The notes under the pieces: model-generated
The model's input: only the letters and a program-made list of their open reading frames with translations
Database searches by the model: none
What the model was told of the DNA's origin: nothing
Shown here: one piece after another, positions 1 through 5,248 of the stretch
Position numbering within the stretch: the stretch's first letter is position 1
Layout: each line of letters starts with the position of its first letter
Assembly (NCBI GenBank): GCA_021813085.1
Contig: JAKAMA010000183.1
Location: 1 to 5,584 of the forward strand
From: Chloroflexota bacterium
Lineage (GTDB): Bacteria; Chloroflexota; Dehalococcoidia; DSTF01; JACRBR01
Reading direction: 5' to 3'
Length of the DNA stretch: 5,584 bases
Program-made: the position numbers and the translations under genes

Positions 1-518
1 TCGACGTGATGCTGGGCGGCGAACACGACGGCAGCGCCTTCTGCAGACGCAATTGCCCTACCGTGGCCGGCGCCCGCCGGGGCCGCGCCGTGCCCAGCTA
101 CGACATCAGCTCGCCGACGGCGGACGGCCGCCAGGCATGGTTCAACGTCTCGATCGTGGCGCTGACCGGCTCGCGCCGGCGAGACCTCCGCGTCGTGCAC
201 ATGTTCCGCGACGTGACAGCTCGCCGCCGCGCCGAGACGTTCGCAGAGAAGACCGTCGCGCTCGTCCAGAGCATGGACGATGAGGCGGAGACCCCGCCGC
301 CGCGTCGCCGCGACGCCGAGGCGGCGGTGAACCTCACGACCCGCGAACTGGAGGTGCTGCGGCTCGTCGGACAGGGCCTCAGCACGAGCGCGATCGCCGC
401 GCGCCTCAACCTCAGCCGGGCGACCGTCCGCAACCACGCCGACCGCCTGCGCCAGAAGCTCGGCGCCCACAGCCGCATCGAGGCGCTCGTCCGCGCCGGG
501 CAGCTCGGCATCGCCTGA
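1..518 (+). CDS. PAS-LuxR family transcriptional regulator, 5'-truncated by the window edge
   Basis: Only the C-terminal part is present; the frame is open to the left edge, so the GTG at position 6 need not be the start. Counting that GTG as residue 1, residues 42-75 look like the last strands of a PAS sensor domain, ending in the typical FRDVT-RR-AE linker. A C-x3-C pair (C13, C17) precedes it. Residues 109-165 form a LuxR/FixJ helix-turn-helix: LTTRELEVLRLV, then the recognition helix LSRATVRNH and QKLGAHSRIEALVRA. In this family the PAS domain senses a small ligand or redox state and the HTH binds DNA; the signal here is unknown. No receiver domain is visible in the part seen. The gene converges on the MarR gene. 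Its last 119 bases are nearly repeated at 1717-1835. The family assignment is firm, the regulatory target is not known. Confidence 0.88.
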   Translation, partial: DVMLGGEHDGSAFCRRNCPTVAGARRGRAVPSYDISSPTADGRQAWFNVSIVALTGSRRRDLRVVHMFRDVTARRRAETFAEKTVALVQSMDDEAETPPPRRRDAEAAVNLTTRELEVLRLVGQGLSTSAIAARLNLSRATVRNHADRLRQKLGAHSRIEALVRAGQLGIA

Positions 519-519
519 C
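401..519 (+). repeat. Direct repeat, copy 1 (3' end of the intact LuxR gene)
   Basis: Bases 401-519 align without gaps to 1717-1835 (constant offset 1316) with 7 differences in 119 positions, about 94 percent identity by hand count. The repeat covers the DNA-recognition helix to just past the stop codon. This copy is intact coding sequence; the other is the gene fragment described at 1672-1835. Confidence 0.9.
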
Positions 520-632
520 CGACGAGCCCAGGCGGCGGACGGAGGCTCCAAACACCTCACGTCTGCCGATGCGGAAGAGCGCTCGGTCAGTGCGCCCACA
601 TCCTTGCTCTCGCGCCGCTCATGCCAGAGGGC

Positions 633-1103
633 CTAAGCTTCGCGCGCCTCGGCGTGCGCCGAGATCGTTTCTAGCGTGCGGCGGAACACCGAGAATCGGA
701 CCGGACCCAGCAATTCCAGCCATTCGTGTTCAACGCCGGCGATTGCACGCCGCGCGACGCGCTCGACTTCGCGCCCGCGTGCCGTCTGCCGTACGAGCTG
801 TGCGCGCTTGTCATCGGGATCGGCGACGCGCTCGAGGTAGCCGCATGACTCGAGATGACGGACGAGATAGCCCATCGACTGTTTGCGCATTTTCGCACGC
901 TCAGCGAGAACGGATTGGCGGGCGCCGTCGGGCGGCAGATGCTGGAACACGGCGAAATGCGCCGGAGAGATGTCGCTAAATCCGGCGCTGTCCAGCGCTG
1001 CATGAACGCGCTCCGTGACGTGCTGGAACGGGATGCGCAGCAGCGCCCCGATCATTCGGGGCGGCGGTCGCCGTCTCGATTGCCGCCGCGATCTATTTGA
1101 CAT
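633..1103 (-). CDS. MarR family winged-helix transcriptional regulator
   Basis: The 156-residue product has the usual MarR length. Residues 17-60 are the N-terminal dimerisation helices. Residues 61-92 are the helix-turn-helix (SVLAERAKMRKQSMGYLVRHLE, with recognition helix around KQSMGYLVRHLE, then CGYLERV). Residues 95-106 are the beta-hairpin wing, DPDDKRAQLV, which carries the conserved D...R of the family. The C-terminal helices complete the dimer interface. MarR proteins usually repress a divergent or co-transcribed gene and release DNA when a small, often phenolic, ligand binds or cysteines are oxidised; the ligand here is unknown. The ATG at 1103 is preceded by a weak AAGAGAG at a long 11-base spacing. 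The alternative start at residue 17 has no visible ribosome binding site. The N-terminal 16 residues are unusually Arg-rich. The gene is divergent from the cupin gene, its likely target. Confidence 0.9.
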   Translation of the reverse strand: MSNRSRRQSRRRPPPRMIGALLRIPFQHVTERVHAALDSAGFSDISPAHFAVFQHLPPDGARQSVLAERAKMRKQSMGYLVRHLESCGYLERVADPDDKRAQLVRQTARGREVERVARRAIAGVEHEWLELLGPVRFSVFRRTLETISAHAEAREA

Positions 1104-1126
1104 GTATAGTCAGTCTCTCTTACCAT
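1097..1126 (+). promoter_or_regulatory. Candidate sigma70-type promoter for the cupin gene
   Basis: A perfect -35 hexamer TTGACA at 1097-1102 is followed after 18 bases by TACCAT at 1121-1126, which matches four of six -10 consensus positions. Transcription would begin near 1133, giving a leader of about 58 bases. The -35 element overlaps the start codon of the divergent MarR gene and the left candidate operator, so MarR bound there would block this promoter. Confidence 0.5.
1098..1113. promoter_or_regulatory. Candidate MarR operator, left site
   Basis: TGAC-N7-GTCA at 1098-1112 is an inverted repeat overlapping the cupin -35 box and the MarR start codon. Its right half, ATAGTCAG (1106-1113), is repeated in exact inverted form as CTGACTAT at 1150-1157. 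A paired inverted site in a marR-target divergent region is the usual autoregulation layout. Binding is inferred. Confidence 0.5.
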
Positions 1127-1149
1127 CGCCAGTGGCAAAGACAAAACGT

Positions 1150-1164
1150 CTGACTATTTATACA
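1150..1164. promoter_or_regulatory. Candidate MarR operator, right site
   Basis: CTGACTATTTATACA is related to the reverse complement of the left site: CTGACTAT pairs exactly with 1106-1113, and both sites contain TGTATA followed by AGTCAG, here three bases further apart. It sits in the predicted cupin leader, about 30 bases before the start codon. Read on the minus strand it holds TATAAA, a possible -10 element for the MarR gene, though no good -35 is seen. A protein bound here could block both genes. Confidence 0.45.
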
Positions 1165-1190
1165 TCATCGCAACACAGGAGGAATCCGCC

Positions 1191-1676
1191 ATGAGCACCC
1201 CGAGCGCGCAGGCACACATCATGCAGGATGGAACGCGGGTGTGGCACCTGGGCCAATGGCTGACACTCAAGGCTGGTGCGGATTGGGGGACCGGATTTGG
1301 CCTCGCGGAGGAGTCCCTTGAACGAGGCTACGCGCCGCCGATGCACACGCATCACCGCGAGGAAGAGGCCTTCTACGTTCTGGAGGGCCGCGTGCGGTTC
1401 TTCGCGGGTGACGAGGAGACCGTGCTGGGTCCGGGCGGGCTTGCCTACCTCTACCGGGATATCCCGCACTCGTTCCTCGTGGAGAGCGCCACGGCCAAGC
1501 TGTTGAGCATCACATCACCGGCCGGCTTCGAGAACTTCTTCCGTGAGACGCAGGAACTCTGGGAGGATGGCGCGCCCCCACCGGCAGATCCGGAGTTCCC
1601 GGCTCGGCTCGCGCGGCTCGCCGAGCGTTTCGGGTGCGAGATCGTCGGGCCGCCGCCGGTCGCACGTCCGGTGTGA
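1191..1676 (+). CDS. Cupin domain-containing protein (single-domain, quercetinase-like small cupin)
   Basis: The 161-residue product is one cupin beta-barrel. Motif 1 lies at residues 50-66 (PPMHTHHREEEAFYVLEG), with likely metal ligands H52, H54 or H55, and E58 or E59. Motif 2 lies at 80-93 (GPGGLAYLYRDIPH), with H93 as the last ligand. After the barrel comes SPAGFENFFRE (109-119) and a short C-terminal helix ending in GPPP, a pattern I recall from a widespread family of uncharacterised bacterial cupins often named quercetin 2,3-dioxygenase-like. No signal peptide is visible, so it is probably cytoplasmic. The start is fixed by AGGAGGA at 1177-1183, seven bases before the ATG. It is divergent from the MarR gene, which suggests ligand-induced expression, for example by an aromatic compound. 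Whether it is an enzyme or a binding/stress protein cannot be decided. Confidence 0.88.
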   Translation: MSTPSAQAHIMQDGTRVWHLGQWLTLKAGADWGTGFGLAEESLERGYAPPMHTHHREEEAFYVLEGRVRFFAGDEETVLGPGGLAYLYRDIPHSFLVESATAKLLSITSPAGFENFFRETQELWEDGAPPPADPEFPARLARLAERFGCEIVGPPPVARPV

Positions 1677-1835
1677 ATCGCGTCGCCCGCGGACAGGCAT
1701 GGGCAACGAAATCGTCGCGCCTCAACCTGAGCCGGGCGACCGTGCGCAACCACGCCGACCGCATACGCCAGAAGGTCGGCGCCCACAGCCGCATCGAGGC
1801 GCTCGTCCGCGCCGGCTAGCTCGGCATCGCCTGAC
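1672..1835 (+). pseudogene. LuxR-family HTH gene fragment (tail copy of the upstream regulator)
   Basis: Bases 1717-1835 match 401-519 of the LuxR gene at 112 of 119 positions. Translated in the matching frame they give RLNLSRATVRNHADR and then IRQKVGAHSRIEALVRAG, ending in TAG at 1817-1819 where the intact gene has CAG. The old TGA survives at 1832-1834. Weaker similarity reaches back to about 1672 (GQ-x4-T and a net loss of two codons in the HTH scaffold). There is no PAS domain, no ribosome binding site and no start, and the first bases overlap the cupin stop. Of the seven base changes within the strong match, three are silent, three give L-to-I or L-to-V changes and one makes the stop, so it may come from a paralogue that was under selection before it broke. 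It is unlikely to be expressed as a protein. Confidence 0.82.
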
Positions 1836-1839
1836 GGCG

Positions 1840-1869
1840 GCTGTCAGCTGTCAGCCATCAGCTGTCAGC
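1840..1869. repeat. Heptanucleotide tandem repeat, unit GCTGTCA
   Basis: Four consecutive seven-base units are visible: GCTGTCA, GCTGTCA, GCCATCA, GCTGTCA, plus GC of a fifth. The third unit differs at two positions. The tract follows directly on the LuxR fragment. Similar intergenic heptamer tracts are, as I recall, frequent in some Acidobacteriota; their role is not established. Confidence 0.8.
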
Positions 1870-1871
1870 AT

Positions 1872-1892
1872 TCCGATCTCCGACCTCCGACG
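1872..1892. repeat. Second heptanucleotide tandem repeat, unit TCCGANC
   Basis: Three consecutive seven-base units, TCCGATC, TCCGACC and TCCGACG, lie two bases after the GCTGTCA tract. The period is the same but the unit is unrelated. The tract occupies the place where a -35 element for the SDR promoter would lie. Confidence 0.7.
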
Positions 1893-1905
1893 TAGCGCTG
1901 CCCGG

Positions 1906-1914
1906 TGGTATGAT
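1906..1914 (+). promoter_or_regulatory. Candidate extended -10 promoter of the SDR operon
   Basis: TGG followed by TATGAT (1909-1914) is an extended -10 element matching five of six consensus bases plus the TG. Start of transcription would be near 1921, giving a leader of about 23 bases. No convincing -35 is present: the bases 17 upstream are TCCGAC of the heptamer tract. The extended TG would compensate for that. This is the only good promoter seen before the three-gene operon. Confidence 0.5.
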
Positions 1915-1943
1915 CGCCCTCTAGTTCCCGACGGAGGTGCACC

Positions 1944-2831
1944 ATGAGGGACCTGCGCGGCGCCAACGCCATCGTCACCGGCGCGTCGAAAGGCATCGGC
2001 GTCTACATCGCGAAGACGCTCGCGGGACGCGGCGTCAACCTCGCGCTGGCGGCGCGTTCGGCCGAGAAGCTGGAGGAGACGCGGCGCGCGTGCGAGGCGC
2101 TCGGCGTCAAGGCGATTGCCATCCCGGCCGACGTCTCGTCGCTCGACGACCTCCGCCGCCTCGTCGACACCGCGCGCCGCGAGCTCGGCCCGATCGACAT
2201 TCTCGTGAACAACGCCGGCATCGAACTCACGGCCAGCCTCGTCGACCAGTCGTTCGCGCAGGTCGACGGCATCGTGCGGACGAACCTGAGCGGGCCGATA
2301 TGGCTGACGAAGCTCGTGCTGCCGGAGATGATCGAGCGGCGGCGCGGCGCCATCGTGCAGGTGTCGTCGCTGGCCGGCAAGTCGGGCGAGCCGTACGGCG
2401 CCATCTACTCGGCGACGAAGGCGGGGCTGATCGGCCTGACCAGCGCACTCAACATGGAGCTCGATGGCACCGGCGTGAAATGCAGCGCTGTGTGCCCCGG
2501 ATACGTCGGCGAGGCCGGCACGTGGGTGACGCAGGGCCTCAAGGCACCGTCGATGCTGAAAGAGGTGCCGGCGCAGAAGGTCTCCGACGCCGTCATGAAG
2601 GCGATCGGCGGCGCGCCGCTCGCGTATGTTACCTCCGGGCCGATCCGGCCGCTGCTGGCGCTGGGCGAGCTGTGGCCGGGGCTGAATCTCTGGATCACGC
2701 GGCGGCTCGGCGTGATCAAGATGATGCGCGCGCAGGCCGAACGGCTGCAGGCCGGCGACGATCGCCGGTCCGCGGCGTCGGTGGCGACCGCGAGCGGCGC
2801 GCATCGAGACGGAGGGTCGCACGATGGCTGA
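1944..2831 (+). CDS. Short-chain dehydrogenase/reductase (SDR), classical type, NADP(H)-preferring
   Basis: The 295-residue protein is a complete classical SDR. The Rossmann motif TGASKGIG is at residues 12-19, D63-V64 contacts the adenine, and NNAG is at 89-92. The catalytic tetrad is N114, S142, Y155 and K159 (YSATK). PG after strand beta-6 is at 185-186. K16 and R38 at the end of beta-2 point to NADP(H). The core is followed by a hydrophobic stretch rich in Leu/Trp/Pro (232-251) and a basic helix (252-268), longer than minimal 250-residue SDRs; this may help membrane or partner contact. The last 25 residues are polar and low in complexity. The start is set by GGAGG at 1933-1937, six bases before the ATG. 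The stop overlaps the next gene by 8 bases, implying translational coupling. The carbonyl or alcohol substrate is unknown; names such as 3-oxoacyl-ACP reductase would be over-precise. Confidence 0.93.
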   Translation: MRDLRGANAIVTGASKGIGVYIAKTLAGRGVNLALAARSAEKLEETRRACEALGVKAIAIPADVSSLDDLRRLVDTARRELGPIDILVNNAGIELTASLVDQSFAQVDGIVRTNLSGPIWLTKLVLPEMIERRRGAIVQVSSLAGKSGEPYGAIYSATKAGLIGLTSALNMELDGTGVKCSAVCPGYVGEAGTWVTQGLKAPSMLKEVPAQKVSDAVMKAIGGAPLAYVTSGPIRPLLALGELWPGLNLWITRRLGVIKMMRAQAERLQAGDDRRSAASVATASGAHRDGGSHDG

Positions 2832-3822
2832 GATGACGAAGAAGGAGCGGGTGCGGGCGACGCTCGCCGGGCAGCCCGCCGACCGCGCGCCCGCGTCGCT
2901 GTGGGGGCACGACTTCCTGCGCGAGTGGAGCGCCGAGGAGCTCGTCGCGGCGACGCTCGACGAGTATCGGGCGCACGACTGGGACTTCATCAAGTTCAAC
3001 CCGCGCGCGACGTACTTCGCCGAAGCATGGGGCAACACGTACGAGCGGCCGACGGACCAACGCCAGCCGACGCTCAACGCCGCCATCGTCCGCGAGGCGG
3101 CTGGCCTCGCGTCGGTCGCGCCGGTCGATGCGCGGGGCGGCGTGTTCGGCGACCACCTGCGCGCGCTGCAGCTGCTGCTCGACGAGGTCGCGGGCTCGGT
3201 CGACGTCGTCCACACCATTTTCTCACCGCTCGCCGTCACGGCGCAGCTCTGCGGCGCCGACGCGACGTTCCGTGACTTCGCCACGAGCCGCCCCGACTCC
3301 GCGCACGCCGCGATCGGAGCGGTGACCGAGACACTCGCCGCGTACGCCCGGACGAGCATCGACAAAGGCGCAGCCGGCATCTTCTTCGCGCCGCTGCGCT
3401 GGGCCAGCCGCGAGACGTGCGACGCGGCGTTCTACTCGACGTTCGGGCGGCCGTACGACCTCAAGGTGCTCGCGGCTGTCTCGTCGGCGGAGTTCAACGT
3501 GCTGCACGTATGCCGCAACAACAACATGCTCGAGCAACTGCTCGATTACCCCGTCGCGGCGTTCAACTGGGCCGACCGCGGCGAGGCCAATCCCGGCCTG
3601 CGCGCGATCCGGGCGCGGACGTCGCGGGCGATCATGGGCGGCATCGACAACGCGCGGCTGCACGCGATGTCGCCCAACGAGGTGCGCGAACAGGCGCGCG
3701 ACGCGCTGTCGGTTGGCCGTGGCGTGTTCCTCACCGCCGGCTGCGCGATTCGCCCCGATACGCCCGCCGCGAATCGCGACGCGATCGCCGAGGCCGCACG
3801 ATCGTACGGTCCGGTGCGCTGA
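2824..3822 (+). CDS. Uroporphyrinogen decarboxylase-fold protein, probable cobamide/zinc-dependent methyltransferase type (MtaA/CmuA-like), not HemE
   Basis: The 332-residue product has the URO-D TIM-barrel layout: an N-terminal KKERVRATLAGQPADRAP, as in family members that begin with R-x-G-x2-P-DR-P, the central FSPLAVTAQLCG (133-144) and a C-terminal helix. HemE enzymes carry an Arg-rich P-V-W-x-M-R-Q-A-G-R motif near the start; here that place reads RAPASLWGHDF, so porphyrinogen decarboxylation is unlikely. Instead H228-x-C230 (LHVCRNNN) and C307 (TAGCAI) reproduce the His-x-Cys-xn-Cys zinc site of MtaA, MtbA and CmuA, with 76 residues between the two cysteines. That site activates a thiol to accept a methyl group from a methylcobamide. 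The thiol or cobamide partner is not encoded here. The start has GGAGGG at 2811-2816, seven bases upstream, inside the SDR gene. The URO-D superfamily call is firm and the methyltransferase role is inferred from the motif. Confidence 0.85.
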   Translation: MAEMTKKERVRATLAGQPADRAPASLWGHDFLREWSAEELVAATLDEYRAHDWDFIKFNPRATYFAEAWGNTYERPTDQRQPTLNAAIVREAAGLASVAPVDARGGVFGDHLRALQLLLDEVAGSVDVVHTIFSPLAVTAQLCGADATFRDFATSRPDSAHAAIGAVTETLAAYARTSIDKGAAGIFFAPLRWASRETCDAAFYSTFGRPYDLKVLAAVSSAEFNVLHVCRNNNMLEQLLDYPVAAFNWADRGEANPGLRAIRARTSRAIMGGIDNARLHAMSPNEVREQARDALSVGRGVFLTAGCAIRPDTPAANRDAIAEAARSYGPVR

Positions 3823-3858
3823 CGCATCGACCGCGCGCGTTCGAGGGGAGGGACGCCG

Positions 3859-4869
3859 ATGCCCGCACGCAACCTGTTGACCCTCCTGGGCCAGCCGCAC
3901 CTGCGCGCTCGCCTGTTGCTGATGGGCGACGCGAAGGCGCTGACCCGCGCGTATTTCCTTTCTTCGGCGCAACGCGCCGGGATACTGGCGGCGCTCGGCC
4001 GCGAGCCGTCGTCGGCCGGGCACCTGGCCGTGACCCTCGGCATCGAGCGGCCCGAGTTGCTCGACGCGCTGCTGCGCCTTGGCGTGTTCCTCAAGGAGTT
4101 GTCGCTTGACGGCGACCGCTACCGCCTCGCCGGCGCGCGGTCGAAGGCGTTCGTCGGCGATGGCGGCGACGGCCTCGCCGCGATGACCGAGGAGATGACG
4201 ACCATCTACAGCTCGGTGGCCGAGCGCCTCCCGGCTACGCTGCGCGGCGGCCCGCTCGCCGACTATCTCGAATCGTCCGCCGAACTGGTCGCGCGGTCGT
4301 CGCGCGTCCTGGAGCCGTTCTTGAAGGAGTTCGTGAACCACGTCGTCGGCACCGGCCGGCCGACGCGACTGCTCGAGATCGGGTGCGGCTCCGGCACGTA
4401 CGTGCGGCACGCGGCGGAGCGCAACCCGCGCCTCAGCGGCGTCGCCGTCGACCTGCGCGACGACGTCGTGCGGACGGCGACGGCCAACCTCGCGGCGTGG
4501 GGCGTGGGTGAGCGCTTCCGCGTCGTTGCGGCGGACATCCGCACGCCGCCGCCGGACCTCGGCGCGCCGTTCGACCTCGTCACGCTGTACAACAACATCT
4601 ACTACTTCGACCCGGCGGAGTGGCCGGACCTGTTCCGGCGCATTCGCGGCTGGCTCGCGCCCGGCGGCGCGCTCGCGCTCGTCTCGATGATGCGCGGCGA
4701 CACGCTCGGCGCGCTGGAGTTCGACATCGCCTGTCGCTGCACCGAGGGGCTGGCGCCGCTGCCTCGCCTCAACAACCTGACCGCGAGCCTGCGCGTCAGC
4801 GGCTTCCACGACATCGAATCGACGAAGCTCGTGCCGGGCGAATCGGTGTACGGCATCATCGCGCGGTGA
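3859..4869 (+). CDS. Class I SAM-dependent methyltransferase with N-terminal winged-helix/dimerisation domain
   Basis: The 336-residue protein resembles small-molecule O-methyltransferases of the dimeric type. Residues 24-90 form a helical, winged-helix-like domain (AYFLSSAQRAGILAAL, LAVTLGIERPELLDALLRLG, then YRL wing). Residues 168-280 are the Rossmann methyltransferase core: motif I LLEIGCGSGTYVRH (171-184), acidic D198 at the end of beta-2, D226 (AADIR), motif IV FDLVTLYNNIYYF (238-250) and LAPGGALALVS (266-276). It transfers the SAM methyl group to an unknown acceptor, and no signal peptide is seen. The ATG is supported by GGGGAGGGA at 3845-3853, five bases upstream. Spacing of 36 bases to the URO-D-like gene indicates one operon. 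The two enzymes share methyl chemistry but belong to unrelated folds. N-, C- or S-methylation is also possible. Confidence 0.9.
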   Translation: MPARNLLTLLGQPHLRARLLLMGDAKALTRAYFLSSAQRAGILAALGREPSSAGHLAVTLGIERPELLDALLRLGVFLKELSLDGDRYRLAGARSKAFVGDGGDGLAAMTEEMTTIYSSVAERLPATLRGGPLADYLESSAELVARSSRVLEPFLKEFVNHVVGTGRPTRLLEIGCGSGTYVRHAAERNPRLSGVAVDLRDDVVRTATANLAAWGVGERFRVVAADIRTPPPDLGAPFDLVTLYNNIYYFDPAEWPDLFRRIRGWLAPGGALALVSMMRGDTLGALEFDIACRCTEGLAPLPRLNNLTASLRVSGFHDIESTKLVPGESVYGIIAR

Positions 4870-4871
4870 CG

Positions 4872-4886
4872 GCCCGCGGCGCGGGC
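4872..4886 (+). terminator. Possible GC hairpin after the methyltransferase stop
   Basis: GCCCGC-GGC-GCGGGC forms a six-pair all-GC stem two bases after the TGA. There is no T-run behind it, so it is at best a weak or factor-assisted terminator, or merely a chance structure in GC-rich DNA. Confidence 0.3.
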
Positions 4887-4941
4887 GGACGTGAGCGAGC
4901 GACGCATCGATGCCCGACGGCGTTGTACAAGACGCCGGTAA

Positions 4942-4981
4942 GGGATTCGGCGGAGCCGGAGCTCCGCGGGTACTGGTGTGA
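4942..4981. repeat. Inverted repeat A, left arm
   Basis: This 40-base arm is complementary in inverted form to 5090-5129 with 38 of 40 positions matching. A further shared octamer, AGACGCCG, lies outside it (4930-4937 against 5137-5144) after a gap that differs by three bases. The arm contains the self-complementary CGGAGCTCCG. Its length and internal symmetry fit an interspersed REP-like element. Confidence 0.85.
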
Positions 4982-5035
4982 CTCGGCGCCTCTGATACCA
5001 CGTTGACCCATCCACCGCCGACCGGAACTGAGGAC

Positions 5036-5061
5036 GGACAGGTCTGATGGTCTTTGCCGAA
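5036..5061. repeat. Inverted repeat B, left arm
   Basis: This 26-base arm begins GGACAGGTCT and contains ATGGTCTTTGC. It matches the reverse complement of 5179-5204 at 24 of 26 positions. It lies between the two arms of repeat A, so the arms of A and B are interleaved. Confidence 0.8.
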
Positions 5062-5089
5062 TTAACGGATCACGGAGACGCTGGTTGAC

Positions 5090-5129
5090 TCACACCAGTA
5101 CCCGCGGAGCTTCAGCTCCGCCGAATCCC
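5090..5129. repeat. Inverted repeat A, right arm, with perfect internal hairpin
   Basis: This is the inverted partner of 4942-4981. The two differing bases make its internal stem better: GCGGAGCT (5104-5111), loop TC, AGCTCCGC (5114-5121), an uninterrupted eight-pair stem. The arm could fold alone or pair with the other arm. Confidence 0.85.
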
Positions 5130-5178
5130 CGAGTGGCGGCGTCTGGAGCGACGTCGGCGAAAGTCCCCTCGATCTCAT

Positions 5179-5204
5179 TTCCGCAAAGACCATAAGACCT
5201 GTCC
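5179..5204. repeat. Inverted repeat B, right arm
   Basis: This is the inverted partner of 5036-5061, with AAAGACCAT and AGACCTGTCC visible. It lies 49 bases beyond the right arm of repeat A. No gene occupies the stretch from 4870 to 5280: apart from these repeats and the hairpins listed, I see nothing functional in it. Confidence 0.8.
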
Positions 5205-5248
5205 CTACGTCGATACGGCAAAGCCGCTTCAGCATCGTTGCGCGGTGA

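Noticed and set aside
524..548. Possible terminator hairpin between the LuxR and MarR genes
   Set aside because: Only a five-pair stem (GAGCC/GGCTC) with a 15-base loop and no T-run; chance is likely in this composition.
569..979. 136-codon open frame on the plus strand
   Set aside because: It is antisense to the clear MarR gene and has a low-complexity Arg/Ala composition.
1634..1819. 61-codon plus-strand open frame as a functional mini-LuxR
   Set aside because: Its first part is out of frame inside the cupin gene, its start has no ribosome binding site, and the LuxR-like part is truncated by TAG and missing part of the HTH scaffold.
401..1835. The repeat-bracketed region as a transposon
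   Set aside because: No transposase, terminal inverted repeats or target-site duplication is visible; the repeats are gene tails, which fits recombination better.
1851..3380. 509-codon open frame on the minus strand
   Set aside because: It is antisense to the SDR gene, Arg/Ser/Ala-rich, crosses the operon promoter and shows no family motif.
2824..3822. Calling the URO-D-like gene hemE
   Set aside because: The Arg-rich HemE substrate-binding motif is missing near the N-terminus, and no heme genes are nearby.
3223..5001. 592-codon open frame on the minus strand
   Set aside because: It is antisense to the URO-D-like and methyltransferase genes, is dominated by Arg, Ala, Val and Glu as expected for GC-rich shadow frames, and shows no recognisable domain or ribosome binding site.
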